From contig CAIOKE010000133.1 in the NCBI GenBank assembly GCA_903858815.1, forward strand, positions 62,001 to 126,000: a stretch of DNA of 64,000 bases, read 5' to 3'. Source of the stretch: an uncultured Planctomycetaceae bacterium (GTDB taxonomy: Bacteria > Planctomycetota > Planctomycetia > Planctomycetales > Planctomycetaceae). The position numbers and the translations under genes are program-made. The notes under the pieces are model-generated. The model was not told where the DNA came from. It worked only from the letters and a program-made list of their open reading frames with translations, and made no database searches. Shown here one piece after another: positions 45,307 through 53,850 of the stretch; position 1 is the stretch's first letter; each line of letters opens with the position of its first letter.

Positions 45307-45603
45307 GGAAGTGGTGGGACCACAACGAACCTGCTGTCCGAGTGGCCGTGTATTCAGGGGGGAGTGACAGAGTCTAATTCATTGCTCGACGGGAATGAAC
45401 AAAAAATGGATCGGAATGCGTCGACTGAGCTGAAACCGGGGAAATCACGGACTCCTGAATCACATTTAACGGAGAAAACCAACCGGAAATCGCCCTGAGA
45501 AATCGCGGATTTCTGCCCATCGGCACACGGCTTGCGGCTAGAATTGCCCGTGCTGGAGTCCGTCGTATTGGCAGACCGACCCTTGCAACACGGGGAATTG
45601 GAT

Positions 45604-46314
45604 ATGTACGATTACTTCTTCGATTCGCAATACCTGCTGCTGGTGCTGATACCAGGCCTCATTATGTCCGGCCTTGCCAGCCTGATGGTGAAATCCTCCT
45701 TTGCTCGCTACTCCCGTCAGCGCACCCAGCGCGGCATCACCGGGGCCCAGGCAGCCCAGTTACTGCTGCAGAACGCCGGTATCTACGACGTCCGGATTGA
45801 ACGTGCCAACGGACTGCTCAGTGACCACTACAACCCGGTCACTCGGACCCTCGCACTTTCAGAATCCGTCCACGACAGCACCTCGGTAGCCGCAATGGGC
45901 GTGGCGTGCCATGAAGCCGGGCATGCAATTCAGCATGCCGATCACTACGGACCACTGTGGCTCCGCTCCTCACTGGTGCCCATCGTCAGCTTCGGCTCGC
46001 ATGCGTCTGAAATGCTGCTGTTTCTTGGATTCGTCCTGCACGCCCGTCCGTTGCTTATCGCTGGTGTACTGGCTTTTGCCACGATCGTTCTGTTTCAGTT
46101 GATTACGCTTCCAGTGGAGTTCGATGCGTCAGCCCGAGCAAAACGCCTGTGCCGCGAATATGGAATCGTGACAGAAACTGAAGCAGTCGGAGTGGGTCGA
46201 GTCCTCAATGCAGCAGCACTCACCTACGTCGCAGCCTTCGTCACCAGCCTGCTCACGCTGCTCTATTACCTCATTCGACTTGGATTGCTGAACAACAACC
46301 GCAATGACGACTGA
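45604..46314 (+). CDS. membrane zinc metallopeptidase of the YugP (Zn_peptidase_2) family
   Basis: A 236-residue integral membrane protein. One span lies at the N-terminus (LLLVLIPGLIMSGLASLMV), then the cytoplasmic or membrane-face zinc motif HEAGHAIQHA (about residues 104-113), two further spans (IAGVLAFATIVLFQLITLP and the C-terminal ALTYVAAFVTSLLTLLYYLI), and an EFDASARAKRL motif that supplies the third ligand region. This matches the B. subtilis YugP family, whose substrates are unknown. The ATG at 45604 has GGGGAA upstream. It is divergent from DUF1501 and convergent with the BNR gene. Confidence 0.87.
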   Translation: MYDYFFDSQYLLLVLIPGLIMSGLASLMVKSSFARYSRQRTQRGITGAQAAQLLLQNAGIYDVRIERANGLLSDHYNPVTRTLALSESVHDSTSVAAMGVACHEAGHAIQHADHYGPLWLRSSLVPIVSFGSHASEMLLFLGFVLHARPLLIAGVLAFATIVLFQLITLPVEFDASARAKRLCREYGIVTETEAVGVGRVLNAAALTYVAAFVTSLLTLLYYLIRLGLLNNNRNDD

Positions 46315-46386
46315 GCCCAGAGCAGGACTGGACAGGACAGAGCAGGGCAGGGCTGCTGTGCGCCACGTAAGGTGCTGCGGTCTGCG

Positions 46387-47613
46387 TCATCGCGCCGCCT
46401 GACGCTCCCCGGACTCCAGCCACGCCTCAGAAAACACAGCGTGCTTCATCGATTTTCCGCCGCTGACGAAGTAGCTGTAAACCGCATGGATCTGGCCATC
46501 CCGCGTTTGAATAATGCAGGGATAATGAGCTGATCCATCAGACAGGTCCTCCAGCAACTTTTTCCACTTCCACGTTTTTCCCTCGTCGTCTGACATGCTG
46601 ACAGCCAGTCGTCCGCGTCCTTCGCGCGCATCGTTGTGTATCAGCAGCCAACGTCCACTCTGCAGGCAAATACCATCCAGACCTGATCCCGGATTAGGCA
46701 GAGTAGACACCATAACAGGCCCCCACGTCACGCCGTCGTCAGAAGATTCCGCATAACGGATATGACCGGTAAAACCGTTTTCCCTCATCCACGCCGTCAC
46801 AGTGCCATCGGACTTCTGCAGCACCGTCGGCTGGATTGCCCCAAAACCCAGCAATGGTTTTCCCGCGAACCACGTTCGGCCCCCATCATCGCTGATCGCC
46901 ATGATCGACAGGGAAAAAGTGTCCGTGTAAAGTGGCAGCAGGATTCGACCAGACTTCAGCACCGTCGGTTTACAACGTGGCTGCCAACCCATCCGCTGGT
47001 ACATTTTCTGACTCAGCCTCTCTTTCGCCACATTGATTGACGCCATTTTTTCGGAGGGCAGGGGAGGCAACAGTGCCAGAGTCTGATCCAGCACTCGAAC
47101 AGCCTCAGCCGAGAAATCATCCGGTTTCAGCAGAATTGTCTCATCGCGGTTCCACAACGGAGCCCCCTCGCCAATCGGCTGATCCGAGACTTTCAGACGA
47201 GTCAGGCAGGATTCCCAGGTATTTGCGACAATCACTGGCCAGAACAAAAACAACCGTCCCTCACGATCCGTCATCAGCGCTGTGTTGCAATCGGGGAAGC
47301 CAGGGGTATCCGCCAGTAAAAACGAGGGACTCCATTGAGCCTTCCCGGCAGTCCGCCGCGCACCCCAGACGGCCACGTCATCCGCCTGACGCTCGCCACT
47401 GCCGCGATACCACGAAACCAGCAGGTCGCCGTTGCTCAGCTCAGCAATCCCGGGTGCATGATTGTGCTGACCGTGCAGCGGAAAAATCAGTTCAGAGACC
47501 GGTTCCTGACCTGCACACACCCGCGTCGCCACCAGCCAGCAAAGGTGCAGCACAACGCAGAATCGCCATCGAAACACGCTCAGATTCACGAAAAACCTCA
47601 GTTTCCGCACCAC
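46387..47613 (-). CDS. secreted BNR/sialidase-like six-bladed propeller
   Basis: A 408-residue secreted protein. A signal peptide ([19 protein letters not shown]) is followed by repeated Asp-box-like turns ([32 protein letters not shown]), the mark of sialidase/BNR propellers. [22 protein letters not shown] is the usual opening of planctomycete exo-sialidase-like proteins. True sialidases need an arginine triad that I cannot place with confidence, so the substrate (sialic acid or another glycan) is open. Start at GTG 47613, which begins the signal peptide. A leftward gene, divergent from the DUF1559 gene across about 270 bases. Confidence 0.78.
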   Translation of the reverse strand: MVRKLRFFVNLSVFRWRFCVVLHLCWLVATRVCAGQEPVSELIFPLHGQHNHAPGIAELSNGDLLVSWYRGSGERQADDVAVWGARRTAGKAQWSPSFLLADTPGFPDCNTALMTDREGRLFLFWPVIVANTWESCLTRLKVSDQPIGEGAPLWNRDETILLKPDDFSAEAVRVLDQTLALLPPLPSEKMASINVAKERLSQKMYQRMGWQPRCKPTVLKSGRILLPLYTDTFSLSIMAISDDGGRTWFAGKPLLGFGAIQPTVLQKSDGTVTAWMRENGFTGHIRYAESSDDGVTWGPVMVSTLPNPGSGLDGICLQSGRWLLIHNDAREGRGRLAVSMSDDEGKTWKWKKLLEDLSDGSAHYPCIIQTRDGQIHAVYSYFVSGGKSMKHAVFSEAWLESGERQAAR

Positions 47614-47882
47614 GACTGACCTCGGCAGTCTCAGACCTGCCGATAGAAACGATCACCAGAAGGACGTCAGAGCAGGGCGGATTCACACGCACTGCCCTGA
47701 TGACTCATTTTGTGGTGCAAGAGTCGAAATGTCGAGTGTTCACAGCACACGGGCGGCCGGGCAACTCAGAAGAATTGCTTCGATTTCCCCATGGCGAATC
47801 TTCCATTTTGGCGGAAAATTCCGAGAATCTCCTGCAGGATGCCTGCGGTCCTTTCTTTTCCCATTTTACCCGGAGGTACGTG

Positions 47883-48884
47883 ATGACTTTCCTGACCAGA
47901 CCGCGTCGCGGTTTCACACTGATCGAACTGCTGGTGGTGATCGCCATCATCGCGATTCTTGTGGCCTTGCTGTTGCCGGCCGTACAGCAGGCTCGTGAAG
48001 CTGCTCGTCGCACACAGTGCAAAAACAACCTGAAGCAACTGGCGTTGGCAACACACAACTACCACGACGTTGCCAACATGTTCCCACCGGGATACATTTT
48101 TGCGCCCCCGAACCTCGTGACACGCTCAGCATTCACTCTGCTCCTGCCGTACATCGAGCAGACGAATCTTTACAACTCGATTGATTCGTCGGTCCCCATG
48201 ATGAACGGCCCGACCGGATACAACACAACCATTCAAGCCCAGAACGTGGCTGCTGCGGCCACCGTGATTCCGGCATTCCTCTGCCCGTCTTCGGTTGGAC
48301 CAACAACCGACGACTACATGTATCCGGCCAATGCCTTTGCTGCTGGTGTCCCGCCCATGAACATGACGTGGAAGGGTGGTCGCACGGACTACGGTGGCAC
48401 AACTGGTATTCGTGGTGTGTACGGCAACATCGCCTATAATAACAATCAGGGTGGGGACCGCGATGGTTGCCTGACTGCTGCCGGACTCGGTGGCAGTACG
48501 TCGCGCATGCGTGACGTCACCGATGGCACCTCAAATACTTTGATGTTCGGCGAACGAACAGGTGGCGTTAAGCTGTATTACAAGTCCACCCCCGCCACAA
48601 ATCTCCCGGCAGTTCTGGGAGTTACCAACGGTGGCTCATGGTCAGATGCCCTCGCATTCGAACATTGGCTGCAGGGTTCACTGTATGATGGCACCGGCCT
48701 CGGTGGCGGACCTTGTGCAATGTGCACCAATATCCGTGGCAACGGATTCCACAGCTTCCATACCGGTGGCTGCCAGTTTGCACTTGTGGACGGTTCCGTT
48801 CGATTCATCAGTGAAAACGTCGCAGCCTCTGTATTCGCTTCGACGGTCACCAAGAAGAAGGGCGAAATCACGGGCGAGTTCTGA
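47883..48884 (+). CDS. DUF1559 protein with type IV pseudopilin N-terminus
   Basis: A 333-residue protein. The first 40 residues are a prepilin-type leader: [20 protein letters not shown], cleaved after Gly by a prepilin peptidase, then [29 protein letters not shown]. The rest is the planctomycete/Verrucomicrobia-typical DUF1559 domain, ending with [20 protein letters not shown]. These occur in many copies per planctomycete genome and are thought to form pseudopilin-like surface or secretion structures. A strong GGAGG at 47872-47876 fixes the ATG at 47883; the long in-frame extension upstream is not coding. A small lipoprotein gene follows at 49036, a recurring pair. Confidence 0.93.
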   Translation: MTFLTRPRRGFTLIELLVVIAIIAILVALLLPAVQQAREAARRTQCKNNLKQLALATHNYHDVANMFPPGYIFAPPNLVTRSAFTLLLPYIEQTNLYNSIDSSVPMMNGPTGYNTTIQAQNVAAAATVIPAFLCPSSVGPTTDDYMYPANAFAAGVPPMNMTWKGGRTDYGGTTGIRGVYGNIAYNNNQGGDRDGCLTAAGLGGSTSRMRDVTDGTSNTLMFGERTGGVKLYYKSTPATNLPAVLGVTNGGSWSDALAFEHWLQGSLYDGTGLGGGPCAMCTNIRGNGFHSFHTGGCQFALVDGSVRFISENVAASVFASTVTKKKGEITGEF

Positions 48885-48920
48885 TCAGCACTGGCCCGTC
48901 TGAATGTGCCGGCACCTGAC

Positions 48921-48959
48921 TGCAACAGCGTGCAGATCCTGTGGAACCACGCTGTTGCA
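48921..48959 (+). promoter_or_regulatory. perfect 12-bp hairpin between DUF1559 and its lipoprotein partner
   Basis: TGCAACAGCGTG at 48921-48932 pairs exactly with 48948-48959 around a 15-base loop. It lies between two genes that are probably cotranscribed and is followed by a loose T-rich stretch. It may act as a partial terminator or an RNA-stability element that sets the pseudopilin-to-lipoprotein ratio. Confidence 0.5.
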
Positions 48960-49035
48960 TCTCAGACAGCCGGCTTTTCGTTTTGATGCCGTGTTTCAGG
49001 GCCCACTGGCCCGCCCCTTAACAATGGATCCTCAT

Positions 49036-49470
49036 ATGCAAACACGATTCTCCGTTATTTTTGCCGCACTGCTGCTGATCGCCGGTTGTGGTGAAGCCCC
49101 CAATCGCAAAGCCACATTCCCGGTCAAGGGGAAAATCACTGTGGATGGTCAGGCACCAGGCGCTGCCATTCGAGTCGAGTGTGTTCCGGTGGCCGGACTT
49201 GACACCAAAGACCCCACGGTATCCGGTACAGAATGTGACCCGGAAGGCAACTTCGAAATCTCAACCTACCAGCAGGGTGATGGGGTGCCGCCTGGTGACT
49301 ACGTGCTGACGTTCACATGGCAGGAATTCAATATGATGCAGCGTCAGTACACAGGCAAAGACAAGCTGAATGGTCGCTATTCTGACCCCAAAAGTCCGAC
49401 AGCTCAGAAGGTTTCGGTCAAGGAAGGTACTCCGACAGACCTCGGAGTTATCGCCCTGACTACGAAGTAA
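49036..49470 (+). CDS. small lipoprotein with a carboxypeptidase-regulatory-like beta domain
   Basis: A 144-residue lipoprotein. The signal MQTRFSVIFAALLLIAGC ends in a lipobox with lipidated Cys18. The remainder is a beta sandwich: FPVKGKITVDGQAPGAAIRVECVPV, NFEISTYQQGDGVPPGDYVLTFTW, then KVSVKEGTPTDLGVIAL. This fits the transthyretin-like or carboxypeptidase-regulatory fold often found next to DUF1559 genes. It may anchor or cap a DUF1559 fibre on the outer membrane, by inference from the pairing. ATG 49024 is a possible earlier start. A strong terminator follows. Confidence 0.8.
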   Translation: MQTRFSVIFAALLLIAGCGEAPNRKATFPVKGKITVDGQAPGAAIRVECVPVAGLDTKDPTVSGTECDPEGNFEISTYQQGDGVPPGDYVLTFTWQEFNMMQRQYTGKDKLNGRYSDPKSPTAQKVSVKEGTPTDLGVIALTTK

Positions 49471-49520
49471 CCTTGATCCTCAGCCCATCATTGTGGCAGT
49501 TGTACTCTGATCTTCAGCAG

Positions 49521-49559
49521 CGGCGGAACAGCCTGTGGCTGTTCCGTCGCTTTCTCTTA
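49521..49559 (+). terminator. rho-independent terminator after the DUF1559-lipoprotein unit
   Basis: A 14-bp stem with one G-U pair (49521-49534 with 49538-49551), a TGT loop and a T-rich tail to 49559. It lies upstream of the PhoPQ-related gene and makes an earlier start for that gene at 49535 impossible in practice. Confidence 0.85.
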
Positions 49560-49594
49560 AACACCCAGCAAATGGTTTTGACCAGGATCCTCTC

Positions 49595-50929
49595 ATGCTT
49601 TCGCGGCTTGCTCTTCTGAAACTCGTACTCTGCCTCCTGTCGCTGATCTCCAGCCCTTTGTCAGCAGATGAAAAGCAGGCCTCCGAGCAGATTCCTCAGG
49701 AGATTTTTCAGTTCATGGAACGTCCGGAACCGGACTTCGCATGGAAGAAACTGGATACCATTGAAGCGGGTGCCAACCGCGTTCATCGTCTCGAACTCAC
49801 ATCCCAGAAATGGCAGAATATCGTCTGGAAACATGCACTCATCGTATACGAGCCAAAGCAACTCGTGCACAAACAGCAGATGCTGTTGTTTGTTACTGGT
49901 GGCAGTATTGGACGTGTCCCCGGACTGAAGGATTTTGCGATCGGACTGGCATTGGCCGATGCCTGCGGTGCTCGAGTAGCCACCTTGCATCAGGTCCCCA
50001 ATCAGCCCCTCTTTGGCGATCGCGTCGAGGACGATCTGATCACCGAAACATGGCTGCGCTATCTGGAAACCGGAGATGCGACATGGCCACTTCTGTTCCC
50101 GATGGCAAAAAGCGCTGTCAAAGCCATGGATGCACTGCAGCAGTTCGTTGGCAGTGAACTCAAACAGGAAGTCACGTCGTTCGTCATTTCCGGTGCTTCA
50201 AAACGTGGCTGGACCAGCTGGCTGACGCCCGTTGTTGATAAACGCATCATCGCGACCGCACCAATTGTCATTGATGTACTCAATTTTCCCGCCCAGATGG
50301 CTCACCAGAAGAAAACCTGGGGCTTCTACAGCGAGCAGATTGCGGACTACACCAGCAAAGGTCTCGTCCATGAAAACGGTATCCCTCAGGAAGGACGCGA
50401 GGCGGAACTCTGGAAAATGATGGACCCGTTCACGTACCGGTCACGATTGACAATGCCGAAGCTGATCGTCGTCGGAGCCAATGATCGGTACTGGACTGTG
50501 GATGCCATGAATCTGTACTGGGACGAACTGCAGGGTATTCGCCACATCCATCGCGCCCCTAACGCCGGCCATGGACTCGATGCTGGGCGAGATTACGCAC
50601 TGACTACGATAGCCGTATTCTTCCGACACGCAGCTGCCGGAAAAACCCTGCCGGAAATCTCGTGGACACCGCAGCTGTCGGATACCTCCGTTGGATTCAC
50701 CGTGAAGCCTTCCGCTGCCCCCCTCGCTGTCCGCATCTGGACGGCACGTTCTGCCAGCAATGACTTTCGTGAATCTCAGTGGACTTCTGCAGAGCTGCAG
50801 GCGGTCGAAGGTCAGTACACAGGCACCGCAGCGAAGAATGGTGAAGAGCGAGTCGCAGTCTTCGGAGAAGTGCAGTATGAATACGAAGGCCTGAAGTACT
50901 CTGTGAACACCCTCGTCTGGTGGAAATAA
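49595..50929 (+). CDS. PhoPQ-activated pathogenicity-related (PqaA-type) alpha/beta hydrolase
   Basis: A 444-residue secreted hydrolase. The signal peptide (LALLKLVLCLLSLISSPLSA) is followed by the PhoPQ_related domain. The nucleophile elbow is SGASKRGWTSWL, the acid loop lies near VVGANDRYWTVDA and the histidine in NAGHGLDAGRDYA. A C-terminal beta-rich domain (about residues 350-440) probably packs on the catalytic part. The Salmonella relative PqaA affects antimicrobial-peptide resistance; the biochemical substrate is not established. ATG 49595 begins the signal peptide, downstream of a terminator. Confidence 0.88.
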   Translation: MLSRLALLKLVLCLLSLISSPLSADEKQASEQIPQEIFQFMERPEPDFAWKKLDTIEAGANRVHRLELTSQKWQNIVWKHALIVYEPKQLVHKQQMLLFVTGGSIGRVPGLKDFAIGLALADACGARVATLHQVPNQPLFGDRVEDDLITETWLRYLETGDATWPLLFPMAKSAVKAMDALQQFVGSELKQEVTSFVISGASKRGWTSWLTPVVDKRIIATAPIVIDVLNFPAQMAHQKKTWGFYSEQIADYTSKGLVHENGIPQEGREAELWKMMDPFTYRSRLTMPKLIVVGANDRYWTVDAMNLYWDELQGIRHIHRAPNAGHGLDAGRDYALTTIAVFFRHAAAGKTLPEISWTPQLSDTSVGFTVKPSAAPLAVRIWTARSASNDFRESQWTSAELQAVEGQYTGTAAKNGEERVAVFGEVQYEYEGLKYSVNTLVWWK

Positions 50930-50980
50930 ATCGACTGTCACAGATCAGCATTCCTGCCTGCAGCTGAGAGGGAAGTGAAG

Positions 50981-52672
50981 ATGTACCAGAGCAGCATTGT
51001 CCTGCTGATGTATCTGTCTGCATTATCCCTCGTTGCGGCTGAAGATCTGAAACAGAGCGAGCAGCAGAGGATTGAAGTGATCCGCCGAATTTCGCCAGCC
51101 GTGGTCTGCGTTATGGACGCGGCCGGAGCAGGCGGTGGATCAGGCGTACTGATTTCTGCCGATGGCTACGCAATCAGCAATTTTCACGTAACCTCAGGGT
51201 CGGCCAGCTTTCTGAAATGTGGCCTGAACGATGGTCGCGTTTACGATGCCGTACTGGTCGGTATCGATCCCACCGGCGACGTCTCGCTCATCAGATTGCT
51301 GGGTCGCAGCGACTTTCCCTTTGCCACGGCTGGAAACAGTGACAACGTGAGAGCAGGGGACCAGTGCCTCGCGCTGGGCAACCCATTCCTGCTGGCGTCA
51401 GATTTTTCTCCGACCGTCACATGGGGCATCGTCAGTGGTACCCGCCGCTATCAGTACCCATCCGGGACGTTTCTGGAATACACCGACTGCATCCAGATTG
51501 ACGCTTCAATCAATCCCGGGAATTCCGGAGGCCCGCTGTTTGATATTCAGGGACGCTGGATCGGTATCAATGGGCGTGCCTCATTTGAGAAACGCGGGCG
51601 AGTCAACTCCGGCGCCGCCTACGCCATCTCGGTCAATCAGGTCCTGCACTTCGTTGATCACCTGAAGTGTGGTCTTATCGTTGATCACGGTCGACTCGAC
51701 TTCACCGTCGAATCTGACGAACAGTTCAACGTGGTGGTCCAGCAGGTCAGTGAACTGTCTGAGGCGTACAGACGCGGGCTGCGTTCTGGTGCAGTCCTCG
51801 AATCCTTCGCGGGACGCCGACTGACCTCAGCCAATGACTTCCAGAATGTGGTGGGCATCTATCCCGAAGGCACCCGGCTGCCTTTGGTCTGGCGTGATCG
51901 AACCGGGCAGCACACAGCCACCGTACGTCTGGGACCACTGCATGCGTTTCAGAAGACTCCAGAACTGCCCCAGGAAAGACGCCCTGAAGGACATCCGGAA
52001 AACGACTCACAACAGCCGGAACAGCCTTCGCCCGAACTGCTCAAACTCTTTACAGCCCGCGAAGGTTTCTGCAACTACTACTTCAATGACGCAGCCACGC
52101 AGCAACTACTGACACCAATGCTGCAGAGACTTGCGGATGTCACACCTGATATGGCGTGGAAAATCACCGTCTCATCAGCCGATGAAGCAACCGCTCTGCA
52201 GGGTGAGATTGCTGTGACTCGAAACACTGTTGGTCTGCGGCTGAATGATCAGTCATGGCTGCAGAACACTGAGACTCCGAAGTTGCAGGATGAGCCACCA
52301 ACGTTCCCCGGTTTTCTCCTCGCTGTCAATCATCTGCATCGGCTGCTCAGAAAAGACAAACCCGCTTTCGATGAACTGACGGCTGCCGGTCGTACTGTGC
52401 ACCAACCGTCGGGCAGAGCACTCAGAATCCTGTTGGCACGCACCGGAGCCCGCTCCACTCGCTGGTACTTCAGCGATGACCAGCCTTTGCCTGTTGCGCT
52501 GGATCTGGAACCAGAGGCCGCCACAGATGAAATACGACTGATTTTTGATGACTGGAAGATGTGGTCGGGACTGCTGTTTCCAGAACGGCTGGGAATCGTC
52601 GACCCCACCACAGAGCAGGTTAGCTGGCTCAGGATTACCGCAGCATCAGCTCAACAGGAGCAGAATAAATGA
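50981..52672 (+). CDS. secreted HtrA-like serine protease with PDZ and C-terminal extension
   Basis: A 563-residue trypsin-like protease of the Deg/HtrA (S1C) type. A signal peptide (to about residue 21) is followed by the protease domain with a complete triad: His69 (NFHVTS), Asp100 (PTGDVSLI) and Ser182 (NPGNSGGPLF). A PDZ-like domain follows (about residues 235-310), then some 230 residues I do not recognise. The ATG at 50981 is preferred to GTG 50975 because GAGAGGG lies 7 bases upstream. Its stop overlaps the start of the next HtrA-like gene by 4 bases, so the two products are made together, probably as partners. Confidence 0.9.
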   Translation: MYQSSIVLLMYLSALSLVAAEDLKQSEQQRIEVIRRISPAVVCVMDAAGAGGGSGVLISADGYAISNFHVTSGSASFLKCGLNDGRVYDAVLVGIDPTGDVSLIRLLGRSDFPFATAGNSDNVRAGDQCLALGNPFLLASDFSPTVTWGIVSGTRRYQYPSGTFLEYTDCIQIDASINPGNSGGPLFDIQGRWIGINGRASFEKRGRVNSGAAYAISVNQVLHFVDHLKCGLIVDHGRLDFTVESDEQFNVVVQQVSELSEAYRRGLRSGAVLESFAGRRLTSANDFQNVVGIYPEGTRLPLVWRDRTGQHTATVRLGPLHAFQKTPELPQERRPEGHPENDSQQPEQPSPELLKLFTAREGFCNYYFNDAATQQLLTPMLQRLADVTPDMAWKITVSSADEATALQGEIAVTRNTVGLRLNDQSWLQNTETPKLQDEPPTFPGFLLAVNHLHRLLRKDKPAFDELTAAGRTVHQPSGRALRILLARTGARSTRWYFSDDQPLPVALDLEPEAATDEIRLIFDDWKMWSGLLFPERLGIVDPTTEQVSWLRITAASAQQEQNK

Positions 52673-53712
52673 AGATCTGTCGCCGGCGTATGCTGCAACT
52701 GACCGGCAGCCTGCCGTTCTGGCCTGCTGTTGTGCCCGCACTGGCTTCGCAAACGCCCCCCAAAGATACTCAAACCGTCGTGGTGAAGCTTTTTGGAGCA
52801 GGGCTGGGATCGCTCGATTCTTATGGAACCGGAGTACTTGTTTCTGCAGAAGGACACGTGCTGACCGTTGCCAGTCACCTCGTCTCCACCGGATTTCTGA
52901 CCGCTGTCACCGCAGATGGTCGCCGATTCACCGCCGAAACTGTGGCGACCGAACCATCCATGGATGCCGCACTGCTCAAACTGAAAACTGAACCGGCAGA
53001 TCAGTTCCCCTGTATTGATCTGAAGACTGCTGTCGAACCAGCAGTGGGAACTCCTGTGCTTGCGTGGAGCAATATGTTTCGTGTGGCCGCCGGAAATGAA
53101 CCTGTGTCCGTAGTGCACGGGGTGATTGCAGCCTCGGTCTCGCTGGATGCAGTTCAGGGCAAATGGAAATTCCCCCTGAAAAGTCATGTGTGGCTGATCG
53201 ATGCCATCACAAATAATTCCGGGGCAGCCGGGGGATTACTGACGGACTCAGACGGTCAGCCGGTCGGGCTGATTGGTCGCGAGATTCGCCACGCCACAAG
53301 TGGTACCTGGGTGAATTATGCGGTGCCATTGAAAACACTGCAGCCTGCAGTTGAAGCCATGCTGAAGGGCCAGCGACTGACGCCGGCAGCGCCAACCACC
53401 GTTGCCGAACCACTTCTTTCAGCACGGGATCTGACCGGTCGATTTGGATTGACGTTGATTCCGGCGGTGCTGGAGCGGACGCCCGCGTGGATCGATTCTG
53501 TGGTACCCGGAACCGCAGCGGCGCAGGCCGGATTTCGTCGTGGTGATCTGATCGTGCTGGTTGGTGACGCGGTGATCACAAGTGAATCCGATGCTCGGCG
53601 CCGTCTGGCCGAGTATCGCGCTGGCCAGAAGGCCGCCATCACAGTGTCTCGTGACGAGCAGTTGCTGGAGTTGTCGCTTCTGGTCCCGGCGGCGACGACC
53701 ACCGGCCGCTGA
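52669..53712 (+). CDS. HtrA-like protein with PDZ domain, catalytic Ser replaced by Ala (pseudoprotease)
   Basis: A 347-residue exported protein, coupled by an ATGA overlap to the upstream protease. A leader with Arg-Arg-Arg then a hydrophobic stretch (residues 1 to about 26) precedes the trypsin fold. His70 (VASHLV) and Asp99 (SMDAALL) are kept, but the serine motif GNSGGPL is GAAGGLL here, so Ala187 stands where the nucleophile should be. A PDZ domain fills the C-terminus (about residues 245-340: WIDSVVPGTAAAQAGFRRGDLIVLVG). It is therefore probably an inactive scaffold or regulator of the active partner. The convergent gap to the next gene holds the dif-like site. Confidence 0.85.
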   Translation: MKICRRRMLQLTGSLPFWPAVVPALASQTPPKDTQTVVVKLFGAGLGSLDSYGTGVLVSAEGHVLTVASHLVSTGFLTAVTADGRRFTAETVATEPSMDAALLKLKTEPADQFPCIDLKTAVEPAVGTPVLAWSNMFRVAAGNEPVSVVHGVIAASVSLDAVQGKWKFPLKSHVWLIDAITNNSGAAGGLLTDSDGQPVGLIGREIRHATSGTWVNYAVPLKTLQPAVEAMLKGQRLTPAAPTTVAEPLLSARDLTGRFGLTLIPAVLERTPAWIDSVVPGTAAAQAGFRRGDLIVLVGDAVITSESDARRRLAEYRAGQKAAITVSRDEQLLELSLLVPAATTTGR

Positions 53713-53766
53713 GTATTTGACGAGCACCTGAATGCAGATTCCCATACCGAAAACACACAAAAGCCA

Positions 53767-53794
53767 ACGTCCGATAATGTCCGTTATGTTAAGT
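53767..53794 (+). other. candidate XerCD recombination site (dif)
   Basis: A 28-base sequence with the dif layout: an 11-base left arm ACGTCCGATAA, a 6-base centre TGTCCG and an 11-base right arm TTATGTTAAGT. The right arm differs from the E. coli XerD arm (TTATGTTAAAT, as I recall it) at one base. By hand alignment the whole site matches the recalled E. coli dif and B. subtilis dif at 19 of 28 positions each. It lies in the 138-base gap between convergent genes, and GGGCAGGG octamers on both flanks point toward it. No integrated element is visible beside it, so a chromosomal dif is the simplest reading. Confidence 0.65.
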
Positions 53795-53850
53795 TGATAT
53801 CAGCAAAAACAGCGATTTTCCACTGGTTTTCAACCAATCAACGCACCCGC

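Noticed and set aside
47037-47882. A 282-codon upstream extension of the DUF1559 frame.
   Set aside because: The prepilin leader and a GGAGG site fix the start at 47883, and the extension lies mostly antisense to the BNR gene.
53713-53850. An attachment site of an integrated element instead of a chromosomal dif.
   Set aside because: No integrase, repeat pair or foreign-looking genes lie on either side; flanking genes are ordinary chromosomal ones.
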